Of a stretch of 64,000 nucleotides of DNA, positions 12,971-26,025 are shown in pieces. The notes beneath the pieces are model-generated. The model was not told the origin of the DNA. It saw only the letters and a program-made list of their open reading frames with translations, and searched no databases. The DNA is from Nymphaea colorata (taxonomy: Eukaryota; Streptophyta; Magnoliopsida; Nymphaeales; Nymphaeaceae), in contig NC_045149.1 of assembly GCF_008831285.2 (NCBI RefSeq), forward strand, positions 8,460,417 through 8,524,416, read 5' to 3'. The translations under genes were made by a program, and so were the position numbers. Every line of letters begins with the position of its first letter. Within the stretch, counting starts at the first letter, position 1.

Positions 12971-13625
12971 GAACTAAACAATGACTCTAAATAATACTAG
13001 TCAAAGCAACAACTCACAGTATCCGTCGGATGAAGGCGATCCGATGTCTCAGGAAATAGCACAAATTTAGTGAAAAGAGGGGGTTCCATCACACCCTCAT
13101 CCCATCTATCCTCTCTGATCGATTCCAGGCAGAAAAACTATCATCATCGCTTCCCTTTCCTGCTGATCACCCTTCCTCTCCCCGACGAAGGAGGAACTTC
13201 CATTTAGAGCATTCATTTTCTCCCTTTTTAAAGAAGTTCTTTTCACGTTAAAGCACCCTCCTTGTTCATTTTCTCTGTAGCTTAAAGATTTCTTATTGTG
13301 GTTAATGATGTAGTTCAGCATCGATGCTTTCACTTGATATTTGTTGACACTTGACAGCATAATATATAGGCAGCCATAAGGTTTAAATGGGAGGTCATCT
13401 TTAAGAGAATATATAAATAAAATAAGGCTTTTGCAGTGGCAATAATCACCGGTGTATGTTTATAAGAAGGAGTTAACAAAGACCTATATCAGCGAATGCC
13501 TTCACAGGTATAGTACCCATACGAAATGGCTTCAAAGCCACTGCTAATTCAATTCCTTATAGTTTTTGGAGGTGTTTGCTGATGGCCACAGCCATCAACA
13601 AAAATCAATACTCTTATAGCATAAG

Positions 13626-13998
13626 TGTTGGATAGTGGCCCTTAGCCCTATCTTTACATCTTGTAACTGCAAGAGGACCCACTTGCAGTTACGAGATTAA
13701 ATAAGAAAACTGACCAAATCTCTCTGGTCATAACCATTGCTGGGTATTGGGAAACCCTAGGAGGCAGTCTATAAAAGCCAGCTAATCTTATACTGAGGGT
13801 GTATTTGGAGAGATAACCCTATCTGGCGCCTCCTAGAAGCAAACACATGAATAACTTATGTAAGGTTCTGTTTTTTCTTTTTCTTTCTCTTCTTCCTTTC
13901 ACTTGGTGTTGCTGTTGCCTCTTCGCGCTCAAAGGAGACACTGTTGGTGCAAAGACTCTGAGCCTATCAAAGACAGTTCCGCTGCAAAGAACCTAACA
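13626..13998 (+). repeat. 5' LTR of the LARD-like element
   Basis: 373 bp with TG...CA termini. A TATA box (TATAAAAG, 13770-13777) lies mid-LTR. It pairs with 32842-33214 along its full length. Confidence 0.9.
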
Positions 13999-13999
13999 T

Positions 14000-14011
14000 T
14001 GGTATCAGAGC
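14000..14011 (+). promoter_or_regulatory. Primer binding site, initiator tRNA-Met type
   Basis: TGGTATCAGAGC starts one base after the 5' LTR. This is the usual plant retrotransposon complement to the 3' end of tRNA-iMet. Confidence 0.88.
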
Positions 14012-16205
14012 AAGGTTGTCAAATTCCAGTAAGTCCGTTCTAAGTTTCTGTGGTGCCAATGATGCCTATGATGAATACAGTCTTTGCACATATATACACA
14101 TGTCGTCAGTATTTTTGACAAGCTGTTTTAGAACATGTTTCATGAATATCAAAGCATGCTAGATGAAAGTTTGACATGAATGCATGAAGCATGCTAGTCC
14201 GGTCAGATTTAAGTATTTCTTGATTGATTCAAGATACTATATAGCGTCCCGTTCTATAGTTGTTCTTATGTATCCCTGTGTCTGCGAGAGATAGAGAATA
14301 GAGTCGTCCTCTTGACCAAAACGTTATTAACTATCGAAACTACAGATATTCACCCACTAGTCAAACATGTTCTGTAAGAACCTTGACAAAGGCACAGAAA
14401 TTTCAGAACCTGAAAAGAACCTTGACAAGGGGAAGAAATATCCCTGCCGATGATTCTGGTAGCGGATTCTGAAAGGAAAATAATGAAAATAACAAGAAAT
14501 CAAAACCCTCATCAAGGGTCTGGCTAGAAATCGCGCACGTGAAAGAATAAGAGTAGAAGATCACCTCAGGCATTTTTTTTCCCAGGCTTGACCGGAGTGT
14601 TTTTTATCGTTCCTTTGAAACAATCGCCTGCTACCTGAGTGATAGATTGCAGGCTCTACCGTGCAGCTGGAGGAGCCTTCGTTGTTTCTCTCTTCCATCA
14701 CAGCTGGAGAACCGGTCGCTGCTCCTTTTCTGACTGGCTCTAAAACCCACAAAAACCTTTTTGTCACTGCTGGTAGAGGCGAAGAGGAGGTCACCAGTAA
14801 ACCCAAACCCCAATAGAGTGGGCTCATGAGGTGCAGATGCTCACCGGTTGTCTCCCTCGAGGTGATTGCAGGGAGGTGCTCGTTGGCCATAATCCTCGTG
14901 GTTCTAGCAGCTCGCTGGCTCTCTTCCTTGTGCTGGTAGAAGAGGTGGTCTGAGTGAAGGAAAAAGACAACAGATGAAACCCCTCGTAGAGAAAGTTCGA
15001 GAGAAGAGAGATTATTTAAATTCCTCTTTGTTGTTCTCATCTTGTCTTTAAAATCGAAACGTAGAAATGACTTTTAGAGTGGGAGCCTCAGAACTTGCTA
15101 AGACCAGAAAATTAAATGGTTAGCAACATGTATGTATGCTTATGCAATTTTATTATTTTATGCTTTCATGACCCAATGGTGGTATAAACCTAAATAAAAT
15201 CTTATTTGGATATGGATATTATATTGAAACATGTTCATATTGTATTTGAATTTGGATCCTCTTTATTTGTTTAAATACATATCAATTCTATTGGTGACAT
15301 CATTGTGTTTGGAACCACATTGGTATTATCTGAATTTAAATAACCATCTGGATTTTTTCTTTGGATCTAATCGTTACTCAAGATCCATATTTATATTCAT
15401 TTTCCATTCACAACATATTTAGATCTTAATTTGTTTGGATATTGGTTAAAAATCCATATCCTATTCATGTGTTTCAAATATATATTATTATGCTTGCTTT
15501 ACGAATATTCATTGTAATTTTGGGTCCATATTGATGTTAAATATGACCAGAATTTTGTTTTATATATCCATTAAGTTGTTGCATGTGGATCTTACAATAA
15601 ACATTGTACTCTTTTGGAGCATGATCTGATTTTGACTGATATACACCTTAGTTTAGGATTTATATCTTTTCTATATTGGATCTAAACACAGTATGATATG
15701 CCTTGTGGTATCTAGATCTAATGATTTTATTGAATTTGAGAAAAAAAAGTACATATTCAATGTGATTAGCACTTGAGTGCTAGAAGACGAATTTCTTATG
15801 ATTTTTATGAAAGAACATTTTCCGGACAAAGATTACACTATTGTATGTTTATTGTAGTTAAAAGGAATGGTTATATTACTATATGTTGGTATGATAAGAG
15901 GTGTAAATCAACACTCTTAGACATGGTGAGATACATATAGCATTGTGCTCGGTTCATAATAGGTTTAGATCCAAATGAACTTGTTTAGATCATAGGCTCA
16001 AAATATGTGTACTTACACCGAATTCAATATGTCATCATGTTTTCCTTTTGCCTGCAGTTGTAAGGAAACACTCTCAAACATGATGAAAGTGATATGTTTT
16101 TTTGAAGATCAATTGTACTAAAGTTTTGGTACATGAAATTTTATTTGCTCTTATTAGAGATGGCTAGATGATATGGATTTATATTTGTGTCATATTAAAG
16201 GTGCA
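14012..16205 (+). other. Left internal part of the LARD-like element
   Basis: No retroelement protein motif found. A 159-codon minus-strand ORF at 14561-15040 is the longest here; it is Arg/Ser/Glu-rich, matches no family I know and runs opposite to the element. Beyond 15100 the sequence is AT-rich, with recurring GGATCCATATT-like words. The nested element begins at 16206. Confidence 0.55.
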
Positions 16206-17059
16206 TGTTGGCATCTCCAAAATTTTGGTTTTTGGTCTTGGAGTGCTTTAGAAATGTGAGTTTTGTTTTGAAAAAGAGAAAGAAAGGGACTCGCCCATCG
16301 GTACGAGGATTGACCGTTTTCGGTGCCTTTAATGAGTGTAATCAATCCAAAGGCTATGTATATTATTGATGCATTTTATTTTGGCTTAACCAGCTTTTTC
16401 ATTCTATATGCGGTGTAGAAAAATATTGAAAGTTTTGATGTTTCAAACTTTTGAAGAGGTTTTTGAAGAATCACTTGAGAATGTAAAACATTTTGAGAAA
16501 AACCAGGATTATGAAATCTTTATAAATATCATTTGGAAAGCATGAGAAATTATTTTGAAATCACTTTAGTCTTTTCTTAAGATTTTAAGTATGTTTGAGA
16601 TTTTGCTCTAATTTGATTACTACCTAACTTGAGCTCCATCTCATTTTGCTTAAATTTTTTTGGAGATGTGCTTGTGATCGTAAGTGATATTAAGTGAATG
16701 TGAATGCATGAATGCATTGATCATATATGATTCATTCCTACCACAACATTTATTTATATGGCATCCCTACCATAACATACATCTAAGATTTTTGTAATAA
16801 ATGTTTTTGATGAAAAGAGAAAAGTTTTTTTAAAATGGAATGAGGTTGTAGACCATCAAGAATGTATCCAATATTGGGTCATTACTTGATGCAATATTCT
16901 TATACAAAGAAAGAGAGAGGGAAAAAAAGACTTCAAAGATGACTAGATGTAATATTTTAAAATAGGAGGAGATACATATTCCCTATATGTATACATACAT
17001 ATTTGTATAAGCATTTGAAAATGAAGTCTTAACTTAAATAGCGAGGGAAAGAAAAAGAG

Positions 17060-17102
<43 letters not shown>

Positions 17103-19030
17103 AAATTTATAGGAGAAGACATTTATCTCGAAGAGATAAATAAAATGTTCTAGATAAAAAAATGGAACACATGTATATATGTGTTCATATGTACATGAAA
17201 ATTTGTAAAATAAAATGAGGAAACATAGAGAGAGAGAGAGATGAAGGAATCATTATGTACACATATATGTCTATAACATGTATATACATACGTATATTTA
17301 TGAGATTAGAAACGAAGAAATGACTTAAAACAACCGACTTCAAGTTTGATGTAGGCTGGAGGGAAGTTTCGACTCATGTATGAGCAAAGAGTTCTAAACG
17401 CTACTCTCATTCTTGCCGTGCATTCACATATAGACGGAAAATCGAACAACTATGCATGGATAATATGTAAGCAATATTCATGAAAAGAGAGAAAGCATGA
17501 TTCAACTATGAAATGAAATATCATCTCATCTTCTCATGCTCCCAGTGCGCTCGAACGTAGCCTCTTAACTTTAGAATAGTGATTGAGAGCTATCTCATAT
17601 GGCCATTAGGAAATAAAGAAAAGAGAAAATAGGAGAAGCAAAACAAGACTATATTTAAGAAATGAGATAACATGATTCAAACCTAAAATGAAATATCATT
17701 TCATCTTCTCATGCTCTTGGTGCACTTAAGAATAGTCTCTTGACTCTAAAATAGAGACTTAGGGCTATCTTGTATGGCCATAGGGAGATGATGAAGGGAG
17801 AAAATGAAGAAACCAAAACAATGCTACATTCAATAAAAGTAAGAATATGATTCAACCATGAAATGAAAGTTCACGTCATCTTCTCATACTCTCGGTGCAC
17901 TCGACCATAGCTCATTGACTCTAAAATAGAGATTAAAAGGTTATCTCATATGGCCATGGGGAGATGAAGAAGAGAGAAAAAAATAAAGGAAAGAATAGAG
18001 TGAGATGTTTGTTACATATCTCTTATGAAAATGATTGTGGAGAGAAATGATCACCCTTTGCTTGAAATGATCTTGGACTCAGCTTGAATGAATCTCCAAG
18101 ATGATGAAGAGGAGGCCTCCAAGAGATCTTTTGTGCTCCCTTGAAGAGTTATAACTTGATGAAGCTTGCTCCAAGTTGGGGAAGAAGAAGAGGGAAAATG
18201 GAGGAAGAGAACTTGGGAGAACTCTAAGTCTTCAAATGCACTAGAGTTTCTCCAAGAGCTAGCTCATGCCCAAGAGGGAGGATAATGGGGGGTTTTTATA
18301 GAGAGTTCACCATATTTTCATCCAAATTTCAAATAATTTTAAATTATTTAAAATTTTTTGGAAAAAGAACTTGATTTTGACTAAATATGATTGGTCATTA
18401 GGCCTGCAAATCACTTTTTGATGTGTAGGCAGGGCTAATGCCTACCTAAAATGTTCAAAAATGCCCCTAATGGATTAATTTTTGAAGAAAAATGGAGCCT
18501 GCACACAAGGCAGACTCCGGAAGGCATTTCAGGAGTGTCTCCAACTGCGTGGAGCATGCTGAGAGCGACTGTGGCACGCACAGTTATGGGCGCGCCCGCG
18601 ACACGCACTGCGACGATGCGCGATATCACGCTTGCACCCACCATCATGCGTTGCGTCGCATGCTTGGACGCGCCTCGTGGTCGCACTTTGCGACGTGCGA
18701 TCACACAATTTGTTTTTTTAATTAAATTTTAATGATATAAAACAGTTTCTTTTTGTTACAAATGGGTGCTCGACTTCATTTTAAACCCGATTTCGGTTCG
18801 AATGGTTGTCAATTTTTTCAAGAATGCGACTTGGGTTTAAAACACGTTTTGGCATGAGAAATGTGTTTTTAAAACAAAGGGAAGGTTTGTGCACGTGCGA
18901 CGCCCAAATTTTGTCGTTTCGAACTCGATTCAAATTTTGGGTTTGAAGTGCTTGATGTGGATCTCAAGTTGGGTTTTAAATCTAATTTGGATCCTAAAAA
19001 TTGGGTCTTGTGTTTTGATAAAATTTATGA
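16206..19030 (-). repeat. 3' LTR of the Ogre-type element (left side)
   Basis: Starts TGTTGGCATCTCC and aligns with 27759-30641 through the GGTACGAGG block, three ~177-bp tandem units (about 17488-18010) and the CpG-dense block (about 18540-18710). Its right end has lost about 30 bases compared with the other LTR. I place the end at 19030 because a polypurine tract follows. The TATA box on the minus strand lies near 18294-18300. Confidence 0.82.
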
Positions 19031-19040
19031 CCCTCTTCTT
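19031..19040 (-). promoter_or_regulatory. Polypurine tract
   Basis: AAGAAGAGGG on the minus strand directly precedes the 3' LTR, the normal place for plus-strand DNA priming. Confidence 0.6.
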
Positions 19041-19204
19041 GATGGATAATGATGATTGTGAAAGAAAGACGTGTGTCACAAAAGCAATTCATAAAAAATG
19101 TCCCAATGTAATTCTCATGTTTTACGACTGGGAGGAATCTAGATTGAATGGTAGATTGAATGTGAAAACATATATATTTGACATTGATTGAAAAATGAAT
19201 ACAA

Positions 19205-19401
19205 GAGGACAAGGCATAGAAGTTATTGAGGTGAAGGCCATTAACAAGTTCGACAAGTTCCACCCCTTCAGCATTAATCAGTCGATATGAATTTTGGGGC
19301 AAGGCTTCCTTAATTACATATGGGTCTTCCCAACTTGGTGCCCACTTACCTCGCGGCCATTCTCTAAGGTACACCATAGATCGTAGGACTAAGTCATTCA
19401 C
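19205..19401 (-). pseudogene. Integrase C-terminal region of Ogre pol
   Basis: The frame contains LVLRSMVYLRE, WAPSWEDPYVIKEA and an NNFYA ending, the usual C-terminal pattern of Tat integrases (LVLR, then W-x-GPY, then L-x-FY). It has been separated from the catalytic core by frame breaks near 19405-19435. The pol product would end about 170 bases before the polypurine tract. Confidence 0.75.
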
Positions 19402-19434
19402 TTTGAACTATCTCTCGATAACTGACTTGGCAAA

Positions 19435-20169
19435 TTATCTAGCCACCCTTTGGCGATAAGTTTCAGCGTACTCAGCCGCTTTTAACCCTTTTTCATTTAG
19501 CAAAACGAGTTGCATTACCCTCTTCTGCTGATATTGATTTAGAGGAAGCCTTATGACAGAAGCAAATTTCAAAGTGAGTTGCAGCACATGTAATGGTAGA
19601 ACCACTTCTGTATCTACTGGAGTAGCATTTGTTGGAGTTCTCATAGTGGTGTGATATGCCCATAGAGCACTATGCATCTTTTCATGTCAGTCTCTTCTAG
19701 TTTCTACTATCCGTTTCACGATGTGGATCAGGATTTTGTTAGTGGCCTCTGCTTGCCCATTGCCTTGGGGATAATAAGGAGTTGAAAAATGATGCATGAT
19801 GCGGTACTTGCTGCACAACTGACTCATCTTTTCATTCTTGAAATGAGTCATGTTGTCAGATACTACGTAATGAAGAGCCCCAATTATGCAAAGAAGATTT
19901 TTGTGAATCAAGGACACTAGACGATATCCTTTCACAGTTCTGAATGTGACAACTTCTACCCATTTGGTAAAATGCTCTGTTGCAGCAAAAAAATACTTAT
20001 AGCCATTAGAAGCAGCAGGAGATATCGGTCCAACTACATCAAATACCCACATTGAAAATGGCCAAGGAGATGTCACAAAATGCAAGTGAGAGGCTGGGGC
20101 ATGAATCCCTAGAGCATGCAGTTGACATTCTTTGCATCTTTTGATGAATTGGTAACAGTTTTTTTGCAT
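19435..20169 (-). pseudogene. Integrase catalytic core of Ogre pol
   Basis: Two frames, 20169-19687 and 19677-19435. The first carries the zinc-finger cysteines (CKECQLH) and the catalytic D-D-E triad in the contexts WVFDVVGPI, VVSDNMTHF and GNGQAEATN, typical of gypsy integrase. The second continues with ALWAYHTT and RTPTNATP, also typical. They are separated by a break near 19680. Methionine replaces the usual glycine after SDN, so the core may be catalytically poor even where intact. Confidence 0.85.
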
Positions 20170-20569
20170 AGTAGGCCATAATATCCTTCTCGAATTATCT
20201 GTTTGGTGAGGGTTTGGTAACCAACATGGCCCCCACTGTTCCCTCGATGTGATTCTTCGATGACGTCATTTCCTCATCTTCATCAAGGCACCGAGAGTAT
20301 TCAGTACTAAATCCACGTCTGTATAGCACCCCTACAAAAATAAAATACCTTGCTGACATACGCTGAATTGCTTTTTGTTCATTTTTGGACATTTCAGTCA
20401 AGAATTCTCTGCTTTCAATATACCTTTGGATGTCATGATACCAAGGCATATTCCCCTCTTGGATATGATGAACATGCGTCATTGTTTCAAAAGTAGGGTG
20501 TTCCAATCTTCCGATCACAAAAGATTGGATTGTTTCAATGGTTTGGAAAGACATGGTGGACCTTAGACT

Positions 20570-20977
20570 CATGAGACCATCCGCAATAGGGTTACATTCT
20601 CCTTTTATGTGAGTCAGTTATACTTCTTCAAACTGACAGATCAAGGAAGTAGCAATCTTTTGATATGTCACCAACTTTTCGTCTTTGACTTGTCATTTTC
20701 CATTCACATGATTTATGACAAGCTGAGAGTCGCCAAAGGCAAACACCCTTTTCACTTGAAAACTCAATAACAAATGAAGTCCTTATATGAGGGCTTCATA
20801 TTCAACCATGTTATGGGTAGATGGAAAGTCAAGCTTCAAGGAGTATGGGATCCAGTCAAGCTTTAAGGAGTATGGGATCATTTCATCTTCTGGAGTGATG
20901 AGTAGGATGTCTATACCAGCTCTCGTCACGTTTCTGGATCCATCAAAGTACATCTTCCATATTGAAACTGTTTTCAA
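20570..20977 (-). pseudogene. Second (archaeal-type) RNase H of the Tat/Ogre element
   Basis: WKMYFDGS at the start and VEYEALI later are signatures of the extra RNase H found between RT/RNase H and integrase in Tat-lineage elements. An in-frame 27-bp tandem duplication (20831-20857 and 20858-20884) repeats IPYSLKLD. Further stops follow before the integrase. Confidence 0.75.
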
Positions 20978-21059
20978 TCTTAGTACATGTTCGTCTAAAA
21001 ACTCATCGTTTGTTCTGATTTCTTCGTATTGGGGAAAGTCTGCTAACTAATCTGCAATT

Positions 21060-21506
21060 ACTTGTTCCTTGATTGACTTCTGGGGCTCATATTCAAGATC
21101 ATATTGCATTAACAGAACTTGCCACTTGGCGATGCATCCACTAAGGAATGGTTGTTCCAAAATATACTTAAGACTATTTAGCTTAGAGAGTATCACACAT
21201 CCAAACCAATGCTAGACAAGTTATTTCTATTGGAGAGTACTTCTTCTCATACTGGACAAAAGTTTTACTAATGTAATAAATTGCATGCTTGATGCGACTT
21301 TCTTCTTTATATTATGCCAAAAAGCTGCCACATGCTGACTCATTCACTATGATGTAAAGTAGTAATGGTCTACCCAACACCAAGGGTTCTAAAATTGGTG
21401 GATTTAGAAGGTATTTCTTGATCATTTCAAATGACTGTTGACATTCAAAACCCCATTTAAACTTGATGTCTTTCCTTAGTAGCTGGTTAAATGGTTTGCA
21501 TCTCAT
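21060..21506 (-). pseudogene. RT connection and first RNase H of Ogre pol
   Basis: The frame 21506-21312 has the connection pattern FKWGFECQQSFEMIK, with LLLYIIVNESACGSFLA at the start of the RNase H domain. The remainder down to about 21060 is broken by stops but keeps the relative order expected of gypsy pol. Confidence 0.72.
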
Positions 21507-21524
21507 GGCTAGATTAGAAACGAA

Positions 21525-22327
21525 TCATCTGATGGACTGTATTAGCCCTTGCAAGCTTCGCCACTCCTTGATATTGGTAGGTGGTGGTATATCGATGATT
21601 GCTTTAACTTTGGTAAGATCCATCTCGATCACACTCTTACTGACCATGAAACCCATAAGTTTACCCGATTCAACCCCAAACACACATTTTTGAGAATTCA
21701 AACGGAGCTTGTACTGTAAAAGCCTCTCGAATACTTGGGCAAGGGTTTCGATGTGATCTTCTCTTGTCTTAGATTTGATCAATATGTCATCGATATATGC
21801 ATTTATGATTTTGTGCGTCTGGTCATGAAAGATGGCAGCCATGTCTCTTTGATAAGTCGCTCCAACATTCTTCAACCCAAACGGCATCACCGTGTAAGAG
21901 AAAGTACCCCAGGGTGTAAAGTGGGCTTTGATTGATCTTTGACTGCTAATTTGATTTGATTATATCCTAAATATCCATCCATGAAATAGAACATGGCATG
22001 GCCTGCAGTACTATCTACCAATAAATCAATTTTTGAAAGTGGATAATCATCTTTCAGCATGGCTTTGTTCAAGTCTCGAAAGTTGATGCATAACCTGACT
22101 TTGCCATTTTTCTTAGGAACCACCATGATATTGGCCAACCATTCGGGGTAATTGATTGCACGAATGAATTTTGCCTTTAGTAGGTCCTCTAATTTCTCTT
22201 TTACAGGCCCTTCTAGTCGAGTATCAAGTTTGCACAACTTTTGCTTAACTGGCTTGCAACTAGGATTTAAGGACAAACGATGTTCAACCAACTGGGGTCT
22301 AATCCTGGCATATCTTCCTAGGTTCAT
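21525..22327 (-). pseudogene. Reverse transcriptase of the Ogre-type element
   Basis: Two frames, 22327-21887 and 21890-21525. The first has VVPKKNGKVRLCINFRDLNK and FMDGYLGYNQI. The second has MPFGLKNVGATYQR and the catalytic box AYIDDILIKS (YIDD, a variant of YVDD). One frameshift near 21930 separates them; before it the alternative frame reads HFTPWGTFSYTV, so the domain was once continuous. Both metal-binding aspartates of the box are present. Confidence 0.88.
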
Positions 22328-22602
22328 GCAAAAGCTTTTTGGTTACTTATAAGAAAGTCCACCAATATTTTCTTCTCGTCTACTAATAAACTGCTATCAA
22401 TTTGAAAGATTTTAGATTCTCAATGGTCTCAATGTTAATTTCTTCAATTATATCATTAACCAAGGACGAGGGATGTTATTGTTTATAAATCTGAGTGAAT
22501 TTCGGTAATTCTGGTTCGTGAAGTGTTATAGATTCCATTTCACTGATGGTTTGTTTGAGAAATGCTTTCTAGGGAGACTTCCGAGGAAAAAGAAGAAATT
22601 GA

Positions 22603-22772
22603 TACATGTTGAGTTTCGACATCTTATAAAGAAGAGGATAAAGGAAAGAATTAGACGAAATTAAAATTGACAACAAAAGATTACTTATACATGTTGTGTT
22701 TCGACATCCTATAAAGAAGAGGATAAAGGAAAGAATTAGACGAAATTAAAATTGACAACAAAAGATTACTTG
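22603..22772. repeat. 85-bp direct tandem duplication between protease and RT
   Basis: TACATGTTGAGTTTCGACAT at 22603 recurs at 22688 as TACATGTTGTGTTTCGACAT. The two 85-base units differ at only a few positions, so the duplication is recent compared with the decay of the element. Confidence 0.9.
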
Positions 22773-23315
22773 CATTGCATATCAAAAAAAAGTTCTTAGT
22801 TCAAGGAGGTCCTCTCATGAGACCAGACAAAAAGAAGTTTAGGATTACAAAATTAATGGGAGGATTTGAAACAAATGTGAATACTATCAGCCCGCAAGAT
22901 TTTCTTCAAATTTGTTCATGATATCCCAATTCTCTGGTGTTCATCTGAAAAGGGATACTGACCAGCTGCAAGATTCCATCCTCATTTTTTTCGAGGTCAG
23001 TGAATGGACGGAAATCACCTTTTAGGAGTAATTGAAATCCCTTAGGGTTTTTCAAGAAATGAACATACACTGGGTGTTTTTTGTAACTTGCACGATTGCT
23101 TAAAATAGTATGGGCATTCCCAAATGATTCTCCTAGCTCCAAGTTTTGCATCCATTCTTCCAAAGGTCTGTCCTTTGTGGTTCTTATGTTTGATACATCT
23201 ACTCAATCAATTGGCCTAGGAAGCATTGGTTGCACCAACCTTTCGACTGGATCCTCAGCATGTATGGTGATGACTAATAGGCCAAAATTCTATTTGAGGC
23301 ATTGATGAAGAATGG
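22773..23315 (-). other. Decayed linker between protease and RT
   Basis: One 85-codon frame (23163-22906) with MEEWMQNLELGESFGN lies here. The position fits the pro-RT linker of Tat elements, but I see no conserved motif. Confidence 0.4.
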
Positions 23316-23606
23316 ATGGGATTCCTCATACTTGGTGGATCCAAGGTTGTCCTAGAAGCAAGTTATATGAAGTGGTACATCCATCACATGGAATACAATG
23401 CAATGACTGTTGTTTTCAATGATCACGTTCATATCGAGGGTGCCTTTGTTGTTCATGCATCGGCCATCGTATTCATAGATCTTGATATCATTGGAGTGAT
23501 ATTTGTCTTCACGAAACCCCAATGCTTTGGCTGTGAGATCAAGATAATATTTAAGCAACTTCCTCCATCGATCAATACATGTGACACAATCATCTCGTTG
23601 ACCTAG
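23316..23606 (-). pseudogene. Aspartic protease of the Ogre-type element
   Basis: Reading the minus strand, VLIDGGSCLNIIL gives the retropepsin active site (DGGS in place of DTGA/DSGA, usual for Tat elements). Further on, TSYNLLLGQPWIH gives the conserved C-terminal LLG box. The two motifs lie in different frames, so at least one frameshift lies between them. Confidence 0.75.
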
Positions 23607-23712
23607 ACGACGATGTAAAGAGCATCTTCATGGTAATAACCCCATTTTGAGAGATCTTTTTCTTAAAAGGTAATTGACTGGTCCTTAAAGGCCTGAATCT
23701 GATCTCCCTCAA

Positions 23713-25258
23713 CTATACTCTCTTCCAAGGGGAGGACCTCACCCAAGTAGCATTTGATGATTCATCATCACCTCTTCGTAGGATAAAAGTTATTGGGATT
23801 TTGTGATGTTTTTTTGGTGAACTTTCTATCTTGTTGTTCATCATATCAATAAAATCTAGAGGTTTCTTACTTTGATCTGTCATCATGACTTTGTGTGAAC
23901 TGCTTCCATCATAAGTTCGGATGTGCTCCTGCGGATGATATGGGAGTGGAGTGCCTGTGGTGATCATGGCTACTGTTGCCTTCTCATGGTCAGGAAATGG
24001 ATTCTTCAACACCTCAGGGATGCTATCATCACCAATCTTGAGATCCTTATTCATGAAGTCTTGGATAATGTTTTTGAAGACAAAACAATCCTCAGTGTCA
24101 TGACCAGGGGCATGATGAAACTTACATAGTTTTTCTTTATCTCTTCCCAACATTTTGGGAGGCTCTGATACTTTTAGCAAGACAATAGTTCCTTTGGCAA
24201 GGAGGAATTGCAGGATCTTCTTACGGGACTGACTGAGAGGAGTGAATTTCCGGTCATAACCCCAGCCTAGGTGTTTGTTTTTCCTTTCATCATTGTCTTT
24301 GGGCAATTGTACGTTCTTCTTGTAATTGATTTCTTTGTCCTGCTTGTAACTGATGCTATTGTCCTTTCGAATACCGGCATTAGCTATGAAGTGTGTTGGC
24401 AACTATGTCCTCCCACCTTTCTTTTCATCTTTTTTATACTTAAGAGCAATGATTCCATGAAAATCACCTTCCTCAATTCCTTACTATTGAGTTTGCTTGT
24501 TCGATCAACTTGACAAAGGTCTTGATCGGGGCATTGCGGATGAAACTTTTCAAAGGCTAAGCAAGATTTTTCTTAATGAGTGACAAAGCTTGTGTTTCAG
24601 AAATTGGCTTCTTCATCTTGTTGCATTGAATCCTTCATTTTTGGATGAATTTTCGAGCATTTTCTCCTTGTTTCTTACGGAGACTGCAAATGCTACTGAG
24701 CATTGGGGTCATGGGAGCATTTTGCTCAAATCTTTCAACAAACATGTTAATCAATTTGTCAAATTCCCTCAGTTCGATTGGGTTGACATTTTCTTTATAT
24801 CATTGTGCGGAGATGCCTTCAAAACTTCTTGAAAAATAGCAAAACAAAGCTCTGTTATTTGTCTGGATTTTGTAGCAATCATTGAAGAATGTTGAAAGAT
24901 GAACATGTGGGCATGTGGTTCCATCATATCTAACGAATTTCTTGGGCATGCCTTTCACGTCTTCGTCCCCTTCAATACCAAGATAGTAGTCCTCACATGA
25001 GTATGATTGTTTTTCTTTTCCTCTAAGTTCAAGATTGTTCATTCTTTTCTGCATTTCATAAAACATGCGCTTAGTCGGACTTTCATCATCACTTGATTCA
25101 ACAAATTCTGGTTTTGCCTTTTTCTTTTTGTCCTTGATCTCCCTTACTTTCTCTATAGAACTCTCACTGTCCGAGCTACTGTTGGGGATGTATTTCTGTC
25201 GTTTTGCCTTTCTTGGTAGGCTTTCTCTTTCTTTTGAGTTTCTCTTTTGAACTTCCAA
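23713..25258 (-). pseudogene. gag of the Ogre-type element
   Basis: N-terminal part 25258-24800: a charged Ser/Lys/Glu-rich segment, then PKKFVRYDGTTCPHVHLSTF, the typical start of plant gypsy gag. C-terminal part 24402-23713: CKFHHAPGHDTEDCF, the Cys/His knuckle usual for this lineage, followed by a long hydrophilic tail. The region between (24800-24402) is broken by stops and frameshifts. Confidence 0.8.
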
Positions 25259-26025
25259 TGGTGATAGGGTTAGATGAGCTGCTTTCCACCATAATTTTTT
25301 TTCCCTTCTTGCTTCTCTTTGTTGTCTTTTTCATTTTGATAGGTTCAAGTTTTTCCTCCTCACTAGTTGTTGAATCTGAACTCAGATGATCTTCATCCTG
25401 ATTTGTATGAGAAGATTTGTTGTTTTACTTCTTTCTCTTTTGCTTGGCAGTTTTTTCAATTTCTGAAGTAACCATCAGGGCCTTTTGTTCTTTTTGTTCC
25501 CTCAGGAATTGCTCCATGAACAACCAGAACATATGGTAACCTTCTGGCTTGATTGCTGGGAGGCCATGTGTTTCTGCCTAAGTTCAGAAGATGAAGCTTC
25601 AATCTGAGCAGCCTGCTTAGTTTGTGCTCTGGTTTCAACCATCTTGTTGGCTTTCAAGTATTCACCTTGTGATATAGGAAAATGAAGAGTTATTGGAGGG
25701 AAATGATGACAAATTAATGGTTCATATCACAGTAAGAGTTTTTAAAAGTTACATCCAAGGAAAACACTAACAAAGATGATAATGACTGAGGACGATATAA
25801 GGAGTACAAAATTGACAACATAAACTTTTAAGGAAGGATTGATGGTGGTCGGTTGGTGTCTCACCACTCAGCATATTCTTGTTTCATCACTGGGCTTGTG
25901 AACCAAGTGTATGATATCTATGTCTTCCATTCTTGTCGAGCTACTACAAACAATATCGTCCATTGAGGAGAACTGAGGTCGAATTCATGAATAGCTCTGA
26001 TTGGTGCATTCAAACAAACCATCTT
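25259..26025 (-). other. Spacer between ORF1 and gag
   Basis: No conserved domain recognised. A 60-codon frame at 25638-25456 and Lys/Ser-rich stretches probably represent the decayed end of ORF1 or the start of gag. Confidence 0.4.

Larger units (their letters stand above)
11258..13620. other. Intergenic, dispersed repeats only
   Basis: No gene recognised. It contains a diverged dispersed repeat at 11525-11790, another at 12440-12640 and an ATT/TA microsatellite near 12901-12970. The two overlapping minus-strand ORFs at 11850-12052 show no family features. Confidence 0.4.

Noticed and set aside
14561-15040. 159-codon minus-strand ORF
   Set aside because: Opposite to the LARD-like element, no motif, composition not convincing; not called a gene.
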